From: Oceanicola granulosus HTCC2516
GTDB taxonomy: Bacteria > Pseudomonadota > Alphaproteobacteria > Rhodobacterales > Rhodobacteraceae
Assembly: GCF_000153305.1 (NCBI RefSeq)
Contig: NZ_CH724107.1
Coordinates: 1,960,853 to 2,014,702 of the forward strand
Length of the DNA: 53,850 nucleotides
Direction: 5' to 3'
Part shown: piece by piece, positions 17,898 to 27,396 of the stretch
Layout: each line of letters starts with the position of its first letter
How positions within the stretch are numbered: the first letter of the stretch is position 1
Translations under genes and position numbers: made by a program
Notes under the pieces: model-generated
The model's input: only the letters and a program-made list of their open reading frames with translations
What the model was told of the DNA's origin: nothing
Databases searched by the model: none

Positions 17898-18920
17898 GTG
17901 AGCATACCTCCCAGACGCCCCCTCACCCTGCGCGACGTGTCCGAAGCCTCGGGCGTCAGCGAGATGACCGTCAGCCGCGTGCTGCGCGGCAAGGGCGACG
18001 TGAGCGAGGCGACGCGCCTCAAGGTGCAGGAGGCGGCCAAGCGGCTCGGCTACGTGCCCAACAAGATCGCCGGCGCGCTGGCCTCGAGCCGGGTCAACCT
18101 CGTCGCGGTGGTGATCCCGTCGCTCAAGAACATGGTGTTCCCCGAAGTGCTCGCCGGCGTGTCGCAGACGCTCGAGAACAGCCAGCTGCAGCCCGTCGTC
18201 GGGGTGACGGACTACCTCCCCGAGAAGGAGGAGAAGGTGCTGTTCGAGATGCTGTCGTGGCGGCCCTCCGGGGTCATCGTCGCCGGGCTCGAGCACTCCG
18301 AGGCGTCGCGGGCGATGCTGGCGCGGGCCGATTGCCCGGTCGTCGAGATCATGGACACCGACGGCGACCCCATCGACGCCTGCGTCGGCATCTCGCATCG
18401 CCGCGCCGGGCGGGTGATGGCCGAGGCGATCCTCGACGCGGGCTACCGCCGCATCGGCTTCCTCGGCACCAAGATGCCGCTCGACCACCGCGCCCGGAAG
18501 CGGTTCGAGGGCATGACCCGCCGCCTCGGCAAGGCCGGGGTGGAGATCGCCGACCAGGAGTTCTACTCCGGCGGCTCGGCGCTCGCGAAGGGGCGCGAGA
18601 TGACGGAGGCGATGCTGGCGCGCACGCCCGACATCGACTTCCTCTACTATTCCAACGACATGATCGGCGCCGGCGGACTGCTCTACCTGCTCGACAAGGG
18701 CATCGATATCCCCGGCCGGATCGGCCTCGCGGGCTTCAACGGCGTCGAGCTGCTCGACGGCCTGCCGCGCCAGCTCGCCACGATGGACGCCTGCCGCCGC
18801 GAGATCGGCGAACGGGCCGCGCGGATCGTCCTCGCCCGCCACACCGGCGAGCAGGCCGAGGCCGAGAAGGTCGAGCTGTCGCCCACCCTCAGCCTCGGCG
18901 ACACCCTCGCCCGGCGCTGA
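17898..18920 (+). CDS. LacI-family transcriptional regulator
   Basis: About 340 residues. N-terminal LacI helix-turn-helix and hinge (LTLRDVSEASGVSEMTVSRV, then RLGYVPNKIAGALASSR), then a periplasmic-binding-type effector domain (VVIPSLKNMVFPEVLAGVSQ, IVAGLEHSEASRAML, RRIGFLGTKM, YYSNDMIGAGGLLYLLD, IGLAGFNGVELLDGL). It resembles the gluconate-repressor (GntR) branch of LacI. The start is GTG 17898 (alternative GTG 17880). It lies about 2 kb before the hexuronate/KDG operon but is separated from it by the catalase gene, so regulation of that operon is only possible. Confidence 0.92.
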   Translation: MSIPPRRPLTLRDVSEASGVSEMTVSRVLRGKGDVSEATRLKVQEAAKRLGYVPNKIAGALASSRVNLVAVVIPSLKNMVFPEVLAGVSQTLENSQLQPVVGVTDYLPEKEEKVLFEMLSWRPSGVIVAGLEHSEASRAMLARADCPVVEIMDTDGDPIDACVGISHRRAGRVMAEAILDAGYRRIGFLGTKMPLDHRARKRFEGMTRRLGKAGVEIADQEFYSGGSALAKGREMTEAMLARTPDIDFLYYSNDMIGAGGLLYLLDKGIDIPGRIGLAGFNGVELLDGLPRQLATMDACRREIGERAARIVLARHTGEQAEAEKVELSPTLSLGDTLARR

Positions 18921-18938
18921 CCGGGCGCGGGCCCGGTC
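18919..18938. terminator. bidirectional hairpin between convergent genes
   Basis: Perfect 8-base stem GACCGGGC/GCCCGGTC with loop GCGG, filling exactly the gap between the LacI-type gene stop (18920) and the stop of the minus-strand lipoprotein gene (18939). It would work for both strands; no T-run. Confidence 0.6.
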
Positions 18939-19301
18939 TCAGCTCACCTCGCGCAGGTCGCCCACCTGGCCGTCGCGCACCGCGCAGCGCCAGATGTCGC
19001 CGTTGGCGCGCATCCGCACCAGCGTCACGCCGCGCACCACCTCCGTCTCGATCACCCGCGCCGGGCGGCCGTCGTAGGCGCGGTTGACCGCCTGCACGCA
19101 GGCGCGCTGATCGTCGCTCAGCCCGTCGCGCTCGCGCCGCGCCATGACCGCGTCGCGGTCCGGCAGGGTCTGGCGGGTCATCTCGAGCGGGGTGCCGCGA
19201 TTGTCGTCGGCCACGGCGAAGTCGCCCGCCTCGATGCACCCGCCCAGGGCGGCCAGCGCGGCGGCGGCGATGGCTGCCCGCATGCAGTTGATGTTTCTCA
19301 C
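18939..19301 (-). CDS. small putative lipoprotein, function unknown
   Basis: About 120 residues with a hydrophobic N-terminus and a lipobox-like LAALGGC, so probably an acylated periplasmic lipoprotein. The mature part is rich in Arg and Asp (VMARRERDGLSDDQRACVQAVNRAYDG, then VVRGVTLVRMRANGDIWRC). No family recognised. The GTG at 19301 is preferred as start because GGAG sits 7 bases upstream; the ATG at 19283 would give 114 residues. It converges on the LacI-type gene. Confidence 0.7.
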   Translation of the reverse strand: MRNINCMRAAIAAAALAALGGCIEAGDFAVADDNRGTPLEMTRQTLPDRDAVMARRERDGLSDDQRACVQAVNRAYDGRPARVIETEVVRGVTLVRMRANGDIWRCAVRDGQVGDLREVS

Positions 19302-19420
19302 GATAACACTCCGTTCGCTTGCGGCGCAGCCTCCGCCGCGCCGGACATTGGCGGCGATGTTAGGCCCGCCCCGCGCGCCGCGCCAGCCTCTTAGCAAACA
19401 GCAACGCCGGACCGTCGGCG

Positions 19421-19445
19421 GGAACCGCGCCGGGCACGGACCGTT
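19421..19445 (+). promoter_or_regulatory. EcfG-type general-stress promoter for manganese catalase
   Basis: GGAAC at 19421-19425 and CGTT at 19442-19445 with a 16-base spacer: an exact match to the alphaproteobacterial general-stress sigma (EcfG) consensus GGAAC-N16/17-CGTT. A transcript start near 19452 would leave a leader of about 40 bases before the ATG at 19491. Use by EcfG is inferred; the sigma factor gene is not in the window. Confidence 0.65.
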
Positions 19446-19490
19446 TGCACCGCACTTCCATCCCACCTCAAGGCGACAAGGAGCCGTCCC

Positions 19491-20315
19491 ATGTTTCACC
19501 ACTCGAGCAAGCTGCAATACGAGGTCCGTGTCGATACCCCCGATCCCCAGTTCGCCAAGTTCCTCCAGCAGGCGATCGGCGGCGTCGAGGGCGAGATCCG
19601 TGTCGCGATGCAATACTTCTTCCAGGCGATGGGCGCGCGCGGCGACGCCAAGTACCGCGACATGCTGATGATGACGGCCACCGAAGAGCTCAGCCACATC
19701 GAGTTCCTCGGCCACGCCGTCGCGCTCAACCTCGAGGGCGCCCCGGTGACGGTGCAGGAAGAGGCCGCCAAGGACCCGATCGTCAACGCGATCATGGGCG
19801 GCATGAACCCGCGCCACATCCTGTCGTCGGGCCTGTCGGCGATGCCGGTCAACGCCAACGGCGTGCCCTTCGACATGAGCCACGTCTACGCCACCGGCAA
19901 CCTCGCCGCCGACATGACCGCCAACGCCATGGCCGAAGGCTCCGGCCGGGTGCTCGCCAGCCGTCTCTACAACATGACCGACGATGCGGGCATGAAGGAC
20001 ATGCTGTCGTTCCTGATCGCGCGCGACACGATGCACCAGCAGCAGTGGCTGGCGGTGATCGAGGAGCTCGGCGGCATGGAGGCGATGCTGCCGATCCCGA
20101 ACTCCACCCCCGAGGAGCACGAGGCGACCGAGCACAGCTACTACTTCCTCAACACCTCGCTCGACGAGCCGACCCCCGAGGGCCGCTGGACCAAGGGCAA
20201 GTCGCTCGACGGCAAGGCGGAGTTCTCCGTCGTCAGCCCGCCCGAGCCGCTGGGCCAGAAGCCCGACCTCGGCAAGGCGCGCAAGCACAGCGGCGCGCAG
20301 AAGGAGCAGATGTAA
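19491..20315 (+). CDS. manganese catalase
   Basis: 274-residue non-haem dimanganese catalase, which converts hydrogen peroxide to water and oxygen. It keeps the ligand set of the family: Glu35 (GVEGEIRVAMQYFFQ), Glu66 and His69 (ATEELSHIE), Glu149 (AMAEGSGRV) and His182 (ARDTMHQQQWLAV). The ferritin-like four-helix region is complete and the C-terminal 50 residues form the usual extended tail. AAGGAG lies 7 bases before the ATG. An EcfG-type promoter stands in front and a strong hairpin after, so it is probably a single-gene stress unit. Confidence 0.96.
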   Translation: MFHHSSKLQYEVRVDTPDPQFAKFLQQAIGGVEGEIRVAMQYFFQAMGARGDAKYRDMLMMTATEELSHIEFLGHAVALNLEGAPVTVQEEAAKDPIVNAIMGGMNPRHILSSGLSAMPVNANGVPFDMSHVYATGNLAADMTANAMAEGSGRVLASRLYNMTDDAGMKDMLSFLIARDTMHQQQWLAVIEELGGMEAMLPIPNSTPEEHEATEHSYYFLNTSLDEPTPEGRWTKGKSLDGKAEFSVVSPPEPLGQKPDLGKARKHSGAQKEQM

Positions 20316-20325
20316 GCGACTTCCC

Positions 20326-20356
20326 GTGCGGGGTCGGGCCGGCCTTGACCCCGCAC
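20326..20356 (+). terminator. strong hairpin after manganese catalase
   Basis: Ten-base perfect stem GTGCGGGGTC (20326-20335) with GACCCCGCAC (20347-20356) and an 11-base loop, 10 bases after the catalase stop. No T-run, but very stable. Confidence 0.7.
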
Positions 20357-20397
20357 CCACCAGCGCCGACGCTCCGCCCCGACAGGAGCGCGCGCCG

Positions 20398-20946
20398 ATG
20401 AACACCCCCGCACACATGGCCCTCAGCCTCGCTGTTCTCGGCCGCGAGCGGCGGCGGGGGGCGTGGGCGGTGATCCTCGCCGGCGGCCTGCTGCCTGACC
20501 TGTTCCTGTTCCTCGAGCACTTCACCGGCCGCGGCCCCCTCACCGCGCAGCTGGTGATCGTCTTCAATTCCGCCGTCCTCTACGCCGCCCTCGCCGCGCT
20601 CGGCCTCGCGCTACGGCTCTGGTGGCTGCCGCTGCTGGCGCTCTCGGCGCTGCTGCACATCGCGCTCGACCTGCCGCTCCACGCCACCGACGCCCGCGCC
20701 CATTTCTGGCCGCTCACCGACTGGACCTTCGCCAGCCCGTTCTCGTTCTGGGACACCGGCCACCACGGCGCGCTGATCGGCACGCTGGAAGGCGTGCTCT
20801 TCGCGCTCTGCCTCGTCATCGTCTGGCGGCGCTGCGAGACCTGGGCGCAGCGCGCCCTCGCGGCGCTCGGCGGCCTCGTCTACGCCGCCGCCTTCGTCCA
20901 CTTCGCCGGCCATGCCTTCGCCGGGCAGCATTGGGCGATCTGGTAA
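20398..20946 (+). CDS. small multi-pass membrane protein, function unknown
   Basis: 182 residues with four or five hydrophobic segments. It begins MNTPAHMALSLAVLGRERRR, with a GGLLPDLFLF segment, ALLHIALDLPLHATDARAHFWPL, and ends HFAGHAFAGQHWAIW. The pattern of early Asp and repeated HxxxD/H motifs resembles membrane-bound metal-dependent hydrolase-like proteins, but this is a weak match. AGGAGC precedes the ATG at 20398. Only 18 bases separate it from kdgK, so it may be the first gene of that transcription unit. Confidence 0.7.
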   Translation: MNTPAHMALSLAVLGRERRRGAWAVILAGGLLPDLFLFLEHFTGRGPLTAQLVIVFNSAVLYAALAALGLALRLWWLPLLALSALLHIALDLPLHATDARAHFWPLTDWTFASPFSFWDTGHHGALIGTLEGVLFALCLVIVWRRCETWAQRALAALGGLVYAAAFVHFAGHAFAGQHWAIW

Positions 20947-20964
20947 ATTCCCCTGCGGCTGCGT

Positions 20965-21924
20965 ATGAGCGGTCACATCCAGTCAGCGCCGGGGGAGGAC
21001 GCGGTCGATGTCGCGGGGAACGATTTGAAGAGGTTTGTCTGCGTCGGCGAGGCGATGATCGAGCTGTCGGGCGACGAGACCCGGGGCTGGGCCCTCGGCG
21101 TCGCGGGCGACACGCTCAACACCGCCTGGTACGCGCGGCAGGCGCTCGGCGATGACTGGCGGATCGACTACGTCACCCGCATCGGCACCGACCGCTTCTC
21201 CGAGCGCATCGCCGCCTTCTGCGAGGCCGAGAACATCGGCACGCGGCACGTCTCCCGCGACCCGATGCGCGGCGCGGGGCTCTACGCGATCTCGCTCGAC
21301 GCCGACGGCGAGCGCAGCTTCACCTACTGGCGCGGCGAGTCCGCCGCCCGCCACCTCGCCGACGAGGCCCTGGCGCTCGACGCCGCCTTCGACGGGGCCG
21401 ACATGATCTACTTCAGCGGCATCACGCTCGCGATCCTCGCGCCCGACGCGCGCGCCCGGCTGCTCGAGCGGATCGACAGCAGCGGCGCGCCCTGCGCGTT
21501 CGACACCAACTACCGCCCCCGGCTCTGGGAGACCGCCGGCGCGGCACGCGAGTGGATCACCCGCGCGGCGACCGTCGCCCGCATCGTGCTGCCCTCGGCC
21601 GACGACGACGCCGCCTGCTTCAACGACGCCCACGCCCACGCCACCGCCGACCGCTACGCGACGCTCGGCGTGCCCGAGGTCGTCGTCAAGAGCGGCGGCG
21701 GCGCGCTGCACCTGCGCTTCGACAACGACGCCTTCGTCATCGACGATCTGCCCCGCGTCACTCCCGTCGACACCACCGGCGCGGGCGACAGTTTCAGCGC
21801 CGGCTACCTCGCCGCGCGGCTGACGGGCGCGAATTGCCTCGACGCCGCCCGCGCCGGACACGATGTTGCAATGCGCGCGGTGCAAGGGCCCGGCGCGCTG
21901 GTTCGTATGGAGAATGGTCAATGA
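20965..21924 (+). CDS. kdgK: 2-dehydro-3-deoxygluconokinase (PfkB family)
   Basis: 319-residue PfkB-family sugar kinase, phosphorylating 2-keto-3-deoxygluconate (KDG) to KDPG, the last step before aldol cleavage in hexuronate breakdown. Features: GEAMIELSG and GVAGDTLNTAWYAR (substrate-binding region), CAFDTNYRPRLWE, and the PfkB signature DTTGAGDSFSAGYLAARL with the catalytic Asp. The KDG assignment rests on RPxLW-type motifs and on the following hexuronate genes. The stop overlaps the uxaA start (ATGA). Confidence 0.92.
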   Translation: MSGHIQSAPGEDAVDVAGNDLKRFVCVGEAMIELSGDETRGWALGVAGDTLNTAWYARQALGDDWRIDYVTRIGTDRFSERIAAFCEAENIGTRHVSRDPMRGAGLYAISLDADGERSFTYWRGESAARHLADEALALDAAFDGADMIYFSGITLAILAPDARARLLERIDSSGAPCAFDTNYRPRLWETAGAAREWITRAATVARIVLPSADDDAACFNDAHAHATADRYATLGVPEVVVKSGGGALHLRFDNDAFVIDDLPRVTPVDTTGAGDSFSAGYLAARLTGANCLDAARAGHDVAMRAVQGPGALVRMENGQ

Positions 21925-23399
21925 GCCTCGTGCTGCACCCGAGCGACGACGTCGAGATCGTCACCGCCCCCACCGAAATCGGCGGCACCCGCCTGACGCC
22001 GGGCCACAAGCTCGCCCGCCACCCGCTCGCCACGGGCGCGGCGGTGCGCAAGTTCGGCCAGGTGATCGGCTACGCCACCACCGACATCGCCACGGGCGAC
22101 CACGTCCACAGCCACAATTGCGCCTTCGGGGCGCACGACCAGGATTACCGCGTCTCCGACGGCCTCGACGCCGCCCGTGCGGCGCTGCCGGCACCGGGCG
22201 AGGCGACGTTCCAGGGCTACCGCCGCGCCAACGGCCAGGTGGGCACGCGCAACTACATCGCGCTGGTGGCGACGGTGAACTGCTCGGGCACCGTGATCCG
22301 CCGCGCCGCCGAGATCCTCAACGCCCGCCTCGCCGACGAGCCCGCCATCGACGGCGTCGTCGCCTTCGCCCACGGCTCGGGCTGCGGCATGGCCCAGACC
22401 GGCACCGGGGCCGATTTCCTCTCCCGCGTGCTCTGGGGCCACGCCACCCATCCCAACGTCGGCGCCGCGGTCTTCGTCGGGCTCGGCTGCGAGGTGTTCC
22501 AGGTGGCGCGGATGAAGCAGGCCTACGGCGGCAACCCCGACCGCTTCCACGGCCTGACCATCCAGGACAACGGCGGCACCGCGCAGACCATCGACACCAT
22601 CGTCGCCCGGGTCATGGACCTCGTTCCCGAGGTCGCGAGCGCCCGCCGCACCCCCTGCCCCGCCTCCGAGCTGAAGGTCGCGCTCCAGTGCGGCGGCTCC
22701 GACGGCTTGTCGGGCATCACCGCCAACCCCGCCCTCGGCGTCGCCTCCGACATGCTCGCCGCGCTCGGCGGCTCGCCCATCCTCGCCGAGACGCCCGAGA
22801 TCTACGGTGCCGAGCAGCTGCTGCTGTCGCGCGCCGCCGACGGGGCGGTCGCCGACAAGCTGATCGAGCGGGTGCGCTGGTGGGAGGCCTATACCGAGAT
22901 GCACGGCGGCTCGATGGACAACAACCCCTCGCCCGGCAACAAGGCCGGCGGGCTGACGACGATCCTCGAGAAGTCGCTCGGCGCGGTCGCCAAGGCGGGC
23001 CAGGGGCCGCTCGCGTCGGTCGTCGACTACGCCGCGCCCGTGACCACCCCCGGCCTCTGCTTCATGGACAGCCCCGGCTTCGACCCGGTCTCCGTCACCG
23101 GCCAGATCGCCGGCGGCGCGCAGGTCGTCGTCTTCACCACCGGGCGCGGCTCCGCCTTCGGCTCCAAGCCCGCGCCGACGATCAAGCTCGCCACCAACGA
23201 CGCGCTCTGGCAGCGGATGGAGCCCGACATGGACATCAATTGCGGCGACGTCGTCTCGGCGCAGGTGCCGCTGGCCGACAAGGGCCGCGAGATCTTCGAC
23301 ATGATCCTGCGGGTCGCCTCGGGCGAGGCCACCAAGAGCGAGGCGCTCGGCCTCGGCGACAACGAGTTCGTGCCGTGGCAAGTCGGCGCAGTGATGTAG
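21921..23399 (+). CDS. uxaA: altronate dehydratase
   Basis: 492-residue UxaA, dehydrating D-altronate to KDG. The N-terminal SAF domain (about 1-90; KLARHPLATGAAVRKFGQVI, DIATGDHVHSHN) is followed by the large UxaA domain (YRRANGQVGTRNYIALVATV, FAHGSGCGMAQTG, LGCEVFQV, CGGSDGLSGITANPALG, TEMHGGSMDNNPSPGNKAGG). Full length with both domains in one chain. Coupled to kdgK by ATGA; 24 bases before uxaC with its own GGAGAGGAG. Confidence 0.96.
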   Translation: MSLVLHPSDDVEIVTAPTEIGGTRLTPGHKLARHPLATGAAVRKFGQVIGYATTDIATGDHVHSHNCAFGAHDQDYRVSDGLDAARAALPAPGEATFQGYRRANGQVGTRNYIALVATVNCSGTVIRRAAEILNARLADEPAIDGVVAFAHGSGCGMAQTGTGADFLSRVLWGHATHPNVGAAVFVGLGCEVFQVARMKQAYGGNPDRFHGLTIQDNGGTAQTIDTIVARVMDLVPEVASARRTPCPASELKVALQCGGSDGLSGITANPALGVASDMLAALGGSPILAETPEIYGAEQLLLSRAADGAVADKLIERVRWWEAYTEMHGGSMDNNPSPGNKAGGLTTILEKSLGAVAKAGQGPLASVVDYAAPVTTPGLCFMDSPGFDPVSVTGQIAGGAQVVVFTTGRGSAFGSKPAPTIKLATNDALWQRMEPDMDINCGDVVSAQVPLADKGREIFDMILRVASGEATKSEALGLGDNEFVPWQVGAVM

Positions 23400-23423
23400 A
23401 GTGACGGCAGGAGAGGAGTCCCG

Positions 23424-24827
23424 ATGAGCCTGCTGCACCCCGACCGCCTGTTCCCCGCCGAGCCCGGCGCCCGCGCCGTGGCCCGCGAGCTCTACGAGGC
23501 GATCGGGGATGCGCCGATCCTGTCGCCGCACGGCCATTGCGACCCGGCCTGGTTCGCCGGCAACGAGCCCTTCCCCGACCCGGCCCGGCTCTTCGTCGTC
23601 CCCGATCACTACGTCTTCCGCATGCTCGTCAGCCAGGGCGTGCCGCTCAACGCGCTCGGCGTGCCGCGCGTCGACGGCGGCGAGACGGAGCAGGACCCGC
23701 GCGCCATCTGGCGGCTGTTCGCGGCGCACTACCACCTGTTCCGCGGCACCCCGACGCGGATGTGGATCGACCACGCCTTCGAGACGGTCTTCGGCGTCAC
23801 CGAGCGGCTCTCGTCGGACACCGCCGAGCGCATCTACGACCAGATCGCCGAGCGCCTGACCGATCCGGCCTACCGCCCCCGCGCGCTGTTCGAGCGGTTC
23901 GACATCGCGGCGCTCGCCACCACCGACGGCGCGCTCGACGACCTCGCCCACCACGAGGCGATCCGCGACAGCGGCTGGGGCGGGCGGGTGATCCCGACCT
24001 ATCGCCCCGACGCGGTGACCGATCCCGAGTACGAGGGCTTCGCCGCCAACGTCGCCGCGCTCGGCCGCCTCACGGGGGAGGACACCTCGCACTGGGAGGG
24101 CTACCTCGCCGCCCACCGCGCCCGCCGCGCCGACTTCCGCGCCCTCGGCGCCACGGCGACGGACCACGGCGTCCTCACCGCCCGCACCGCCGACCTGCCC
24201 CCGGAAGAGGCCGCGGCGCTCTACAAGGCGTGCCTCGAGCGGCCGAGCCCCGTCGAGGCCGCCCTGTTCCGCGCCCAGATGCTCACCGAGATGGCGCGGA
24301 TGTCGGTCGAGGACGGCATGACGCTCCAGATCCACGCCGGCTCCCTGCGCAACCACAGCGCAGAGGTGCTCGCTCGCCACGGCCGCGACAAGGGCTTCGA
24401 CATCCCCCAGGCGACCGACTACGTCCACGCGCTCAAGCCGCTGCTCGACGCCGTGGGCATGGAGCCCGGCCTCACGGTGATCCCCTTCACCCTCGACGAG
24501 ACGGTCTATGCCCGCGAACTCGCCCCCCTCGCGGGCGTCTACCCCGCGCTGACCCTTGGGCCGCCCTGGTGGTTCCACGACAGCTTCGAGGGGATGCTGC
24601 GCTTCCGCCGCCAGACCGGCGAGACCGCGGGCATCTACAACACCGCCGGCTTCAACGACGACACCCGCGCCTTCTGCTCGATCCCCGCCCGCCACGACGT
24701 CGCCCGCCGGACCGACTGTCACTGGCTCGCCACCCTCGTCGCCGATCACCGCATCGGGCTCGACGAGGCGCACGAGATGGCGCAGGCGCTCACGAGCGGC
24801 CTCGCCCGGAAGGCCTACAGCCTATGA
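23424..24827 (+). CDS. uxaC: glucuronate/galacturonate isomerase
   Basis: 467-residue UxaC of the amidohydrolase-like superfamily. It isomerises D-glucuronate to D-fructuronate and D-galacturonate to D-tagaturonate, the entry step of the pathway. Visible blocks: the N-terminal metal motif [43 protein letters not shown] and the late [19 protein letters not shown] and [22 protein letters not shown]. Length is normal. Ends in an ATGA overlap with the dehydrogenase gene. Confidence 0.96.
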   Translation: MSLLHPDRLFPAEPGARAVARELYEAIGDAPILSPHGHCDPAWFAGNEPFPDPARLFVVPDHYVFRMLVSQGVPLNALGVPRVDGGETEQDPRAIWRLFAAHYHLFRGTPTRMWIDHAFETVFGVTERLSSDTAERIYDQIAERLTDPAYRPRALFERFDIAALATTDGALDDLAHHEAIRDSGWGGRVIPTYRPDAVTDPEYEGFAANVAALGRLTGEDTSHWEGYLAAHRARRADFRALGATATDHGVLTARTADLPPEEAAALYKACLERPSPVEAALFRAQMLTEMARMSVEDGMTLQIHAGSLRNHSAEVLARHGRDKGFDIPQATDYVHALKPLLDAVGMEPGLTVIPFTLDETVYARELAPLAGVYPALTLGPPWWFHDSFEGMLRFRRQTGETAGIYNTAGFNDDTRAFCSIPARHDVARRTDCHWLATLVADHRIGLDEAHEMAQALTSGLARKAYSL

Positions 24828-26239
24828 TCCGCCTGCATCGCCTCGGAGACCCGCCCGCCGCCGGCATCGTCCATCTCGGGCTCGGCGCGTTCTTCCGGGC
24901 GCACGGGGCGATCTACATCCAGGAGGCGATGAAGGCCTCGGGCGGCGCCTGGGGGATCACCGGCGTCAGCCTCAAGAGCCCCGGCACCCGCGACCGGCTT
25001 ACGCCACAGGGCGACGTCTACAACGCCGTCGAGCTCGCGCCCGACGGCGTGCATCCCCGGCTCGTCACCTCGATTCGCGAGGTGCTCGTCGCGCCCGAGG
25101 AACCGGCGGCGGTGCTCGACGCGCTCTACCGCGCGAAGATCGTCACCCTGACGATCACCGAGAAGGGCTACTGCCACGTCCCCGCCACCGGCCGGCTCAA
25201 CCCGCACCACCCCGACATCGAGGCCGACCTCTCCGAGCCGAGCCACCCGACCTCGGCGCTCGGCTACCTCGTGCGCGCGCTCCAGCACCGCCGGCACATG
25301 GACATCGAGCCGTTCACCGTCGTCTCCTGCGACAACATCCCCGAGAACGGCCGGCTGCTGCGCCGGCTGGTGCTCGACCTCGCCGGGCTGATCGACACCA
25401 ACACCGCCGACTGGATCGAGAGCCACGGCCGCTTCCCCTGCACCATGGTCGACCGCATCGTCCCCGCCACCACCGACGCCGACCGCGACCGCGTCGAACA
25501 GCTCACCGGCCACCGCGACGAGGCGCCGGTGATGCACGAGCCGTTCCGCCAGTGGGTGGTGGAGGACGATTTCGTCGGCGGCGCCCGCCCCGATCTCGCC
25601 GCCGCCGGGGTGGAGCTGGTCGACGACGTCGCGCCCTACGAGCACATGAAGCTGCGGATGCTGAACGGCACCCACTCCTCGCTCGCCTATCTCGGCTACC
25701 TCGCCGGCTGCGAGACCGTCGCCGACACCGTCGCCCGCCCGGCCTTCGCCGGCTTCGCCCGCCACCTCTGGGCCGAGGAGATCGCCCCCGTCCTGACGCC
25801 GCCGTCCGGCGTCCCGCTCGCCGACTACGCCGCCCGGCTTCTCGAGCGCTTCCGGAACCCGGCAATCCGCCACCGCACCTGGCAGATCGCGATGGACGGC
25901 AGCCAGAAGCTGCCCCAGCGCATCCTCGCCACGCTCGCCGAGGGGCTCGAGGCGGGCCGCCCGCAGGCGGGGCTGCTGCTCGCCGTGGCGGCCTGGATGC
26001 AATACACCTCCGGCCGCACCCTCGCCGGCGAGGCGATCGAGGTGAAGGACCCGGCCGCCGACCGCCTCGCCGCGCACTGGCAGGCCGACGACGTCGTCGC
26101 CGCCTACCTCGCCGACGACGAGGTCTTCGCCCCCGCCCTCGCCGAGCGTCTGCACGGCCCGCTGAGCGACGCGCTCGGGTCACTGCGCCGCGACGGCCCC
26201 GAGGCGGCGGCTGGACGCATCGCGGGCGCTGCCGCATAA
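24824..26239 (+). CDS. uxuB: mannitol dehydrogenase-family hexuronate oxidoreductase
   Basis: 471 residues of the long-chain mannitol dehydrogenase family: Rossmann N-domain ([18 protein letters not shown]), [38 protein letters not shown] and the catalytic Lys region [23 protein letters not shown]. Best read as fructuronate reductase (UxuB). Since the operon has altronate dehydratase and no mannonate dehydratase (UxuA), activity on tagaturonate (the UxaB reaction) would make the local pathway complete; the sequence alone does not decide between them. Confidence 0.85.
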   Translation: MIRLHRLGDPPAAGIVHLGLGAFFRAHGAIYIQEAMKASGGAWGITGVSLKSPGTRDRLTPQGDVYNAVELAPDGVHPRLVTSIREVLVAPEEPAAVLDALYRAKIVTLTITEKGYCHVPATGRLNPHHPDIEADLSEPSHPTSALGYLVRALQHRRHMDIEPFTVVSCDNIPENGRLLRRLVLDLAGLIDTNTADWIESHGRFPCTMVDRIVPATTDADRDRVEQLTGHRDEAPVMHEPFRQWVVEDDFVGGARPDLAAAGVELVDDVAPYEHMKLRMLNGTHSSLAYLGYLAGCETVADTVARPAFAGFARHLWAEEIAPVLTPPSGVPLADYAARLLERFRNPAIRHRTWQIAMDGSQKLPQRILATLAEGLEAGRPQAGLLLAVAAWMQYTSGRTLAGEAIEVKDPAADRLAAHWQADDVVAAYLADDEVFAPALAERLHGPLSDALGSLRRDGPEAAAGRIAGAAA

Positions 26240-26265
26240 AGCCCCGGCGACAGACAGGAGCGCCC

Positions 26266-26700
26266 GTGCCCACGATCCACATCCTGAACGGCCCCAACCT
26301 CAACCTGCTGGGCAAGCGCCAGCCCGAGGTCTACGGCCACGAGACCCTCGCCGACGTCGAGGCCGCCTGCACCGCGCTCGCGGGCGAGCTCGGCCTGACC
26401 ACCGCGTTTCACCAGTCCAACCACGAGGGCGGGATCGTCGAGCTGATCCACGCCGCGCGCGAGGCGGCGCAGGGCATCGTCATCAACCCGGCCGCCTACA
26501 CCCACACCTCCGTCGCGATCCTCGACGCGCTGCACACCTTCGAGGGCCCGGTGATCGAGGTGCATATCTCCAACGTCCACCGCCGCGAGAGCTTCCGCCA
26601 CCACTCCTACGTCAGCCTGCGCGCCGACGGGGTGATCGCCGGCTTCGGCACCGACGGCTACCTGATGGCGCTGCGTCGCATGGCGCGCCTGCTCGGCTGA
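26266..26700 (+). CDS. aroQ: type II 3-dehydroquinate dehydratase
   Basis: 144-residue AroQ, the third step of the shikimate pathway. Complete set of motifs: [18 protein letters not shown] (with the catalytic Tyr), [34 protein letters not shown] and [20 protein letters not shown] start at 26266 with CAGGAG 5 bases upstream. It sits at the end of the hexuronate operon (26-base gap), probably sharing its transcript, although the pathways are unrelated. Confidence 0.96.
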   Translation: MPTIHILNGPNLNLLGKRQPEVYGHETLADVEAACTALAGELGLTTAFHQSNHEGGIVELIHAAREAAQGIVINPAAYTHTSVAILDALHTFEGPVIEVHISNVHRRESFRHHSYVSLRADGVIAGFGTDGYLMALRRMARLLG

Positions 26701-27389
26701 TGGTCTCCCGCGCCGCCCTGTCCTACGAGGCCGTCCCGCTCGCGCCGCCCGCGCCGCCCACCGACGCCGAGAGCGCCACCGCCGCGCTGGCCTATTACGA
26801 GCGGATGAAGACCCGCCACACGGTGCGCGACTTCACCGACCGCCCGGTGCCGCGCGCGGTGATCGAGGCCGCCGTGCGCACCGCCGGCACCGCCCCTTCC
26901 GGCGCCAACCACCAGCCCTGGCACTTCGCCGCGATTTCCGACCCGGCGCTCAAGCAGCGCATCCGCGAGGGCGCCGAGGAGGAGGAGCGCGCCTTCTACG
27001 CCGGCGGCGGCGGCGACGAGTGGATCAAGGCGCTCGAGCCGCTCGGCACCGGCGCCGAGAAGCCGCACCTCACCGTCGCGCCGTGGCTGATCGTGATCTT
27101 CGCCCAGCGCTACGGCACCTTCGACGACGGCACCCGCTTCAAGAACTACTACGTCCCCGAGAGCGTCGGCATCGCCACCGGCTTCCTCGTCGCCGCTCTG
27201 CACCATGCCGGCCTCGTCTGCCTGACCCACACGCCCAACCCGATGCGCTTCCTCAACGACCTGCTCGGCCGGCCCGCCTCGGAGAAGCCGGTGATGATCC
27301 TGCCCGTCGGCCACCCCGCGCCCGACGCCACCATCCCGAAGGCGGCGACGCTGAAGAAGCCGCTCGACGAGATCCTGTCCGTGTTCTGA
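26700..27389 (+). CDS. nitroreductase-family flavoprotein, iodotyrosine deiodinase-like branch
   Basis: 229 residues, FMN-binding nitroreductase fold: TRHTVRDFTDRPVP, RTAGTAPSGANHQPWHFAAI, EEEERAFYAG, NYYVPESVGIATGFLVAALH, GLVCLTHTPNPMRFLNDLL and a final PVGHPAPDATIP. These blocks resemble the iodotyrosine deiodinase-like subgroup rather than the classical NfsA/NfsB types. The bacterial substrate is unknown. The ATG overlaps the aroQ stop by one base (TGATG), so it is translationally coupled. Confidence 0.88.
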   Translation: MVSRAALSYEAVPLAPPAPPTDAESATAALAYYERMKTRHTVRDFTDRPVPRAVIEAAVRTAGTAPSGANHQPWHFAAISDPALKQRIREGAEEEERAFYAGGGGDEWIKALEPLGTGAEKPHLTVAPWLIVIFAQRYGTFDDGTRFKNYYVPESVGIATGFLVAALHHAGLVCLTHTPNPMRFLNDLLGRPASEKPVMILPVGHPAPDATIPKAATLKKPLDEILSVF

Positions 27390-27396
27390 GCCCGCC

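Noticed and set aside
20947-20964. A LacI-type operator directly before kdgK for the regulator at 17898
   Set aside because: Only 18 bases separate kdgK from the gene before it, and no palindrome is visible there.
21918-24773. A 951-residue open frame on the minus strand opposite kdgK/uxaA/uxaC
   Set aside because: In such GC-rich DNA the frame complementary to real genes is often open. Its product is a repetitive Val/Gly/Arg/Ala/Asp string with no domain, and the plus-strand genes have clear motifs throughout.
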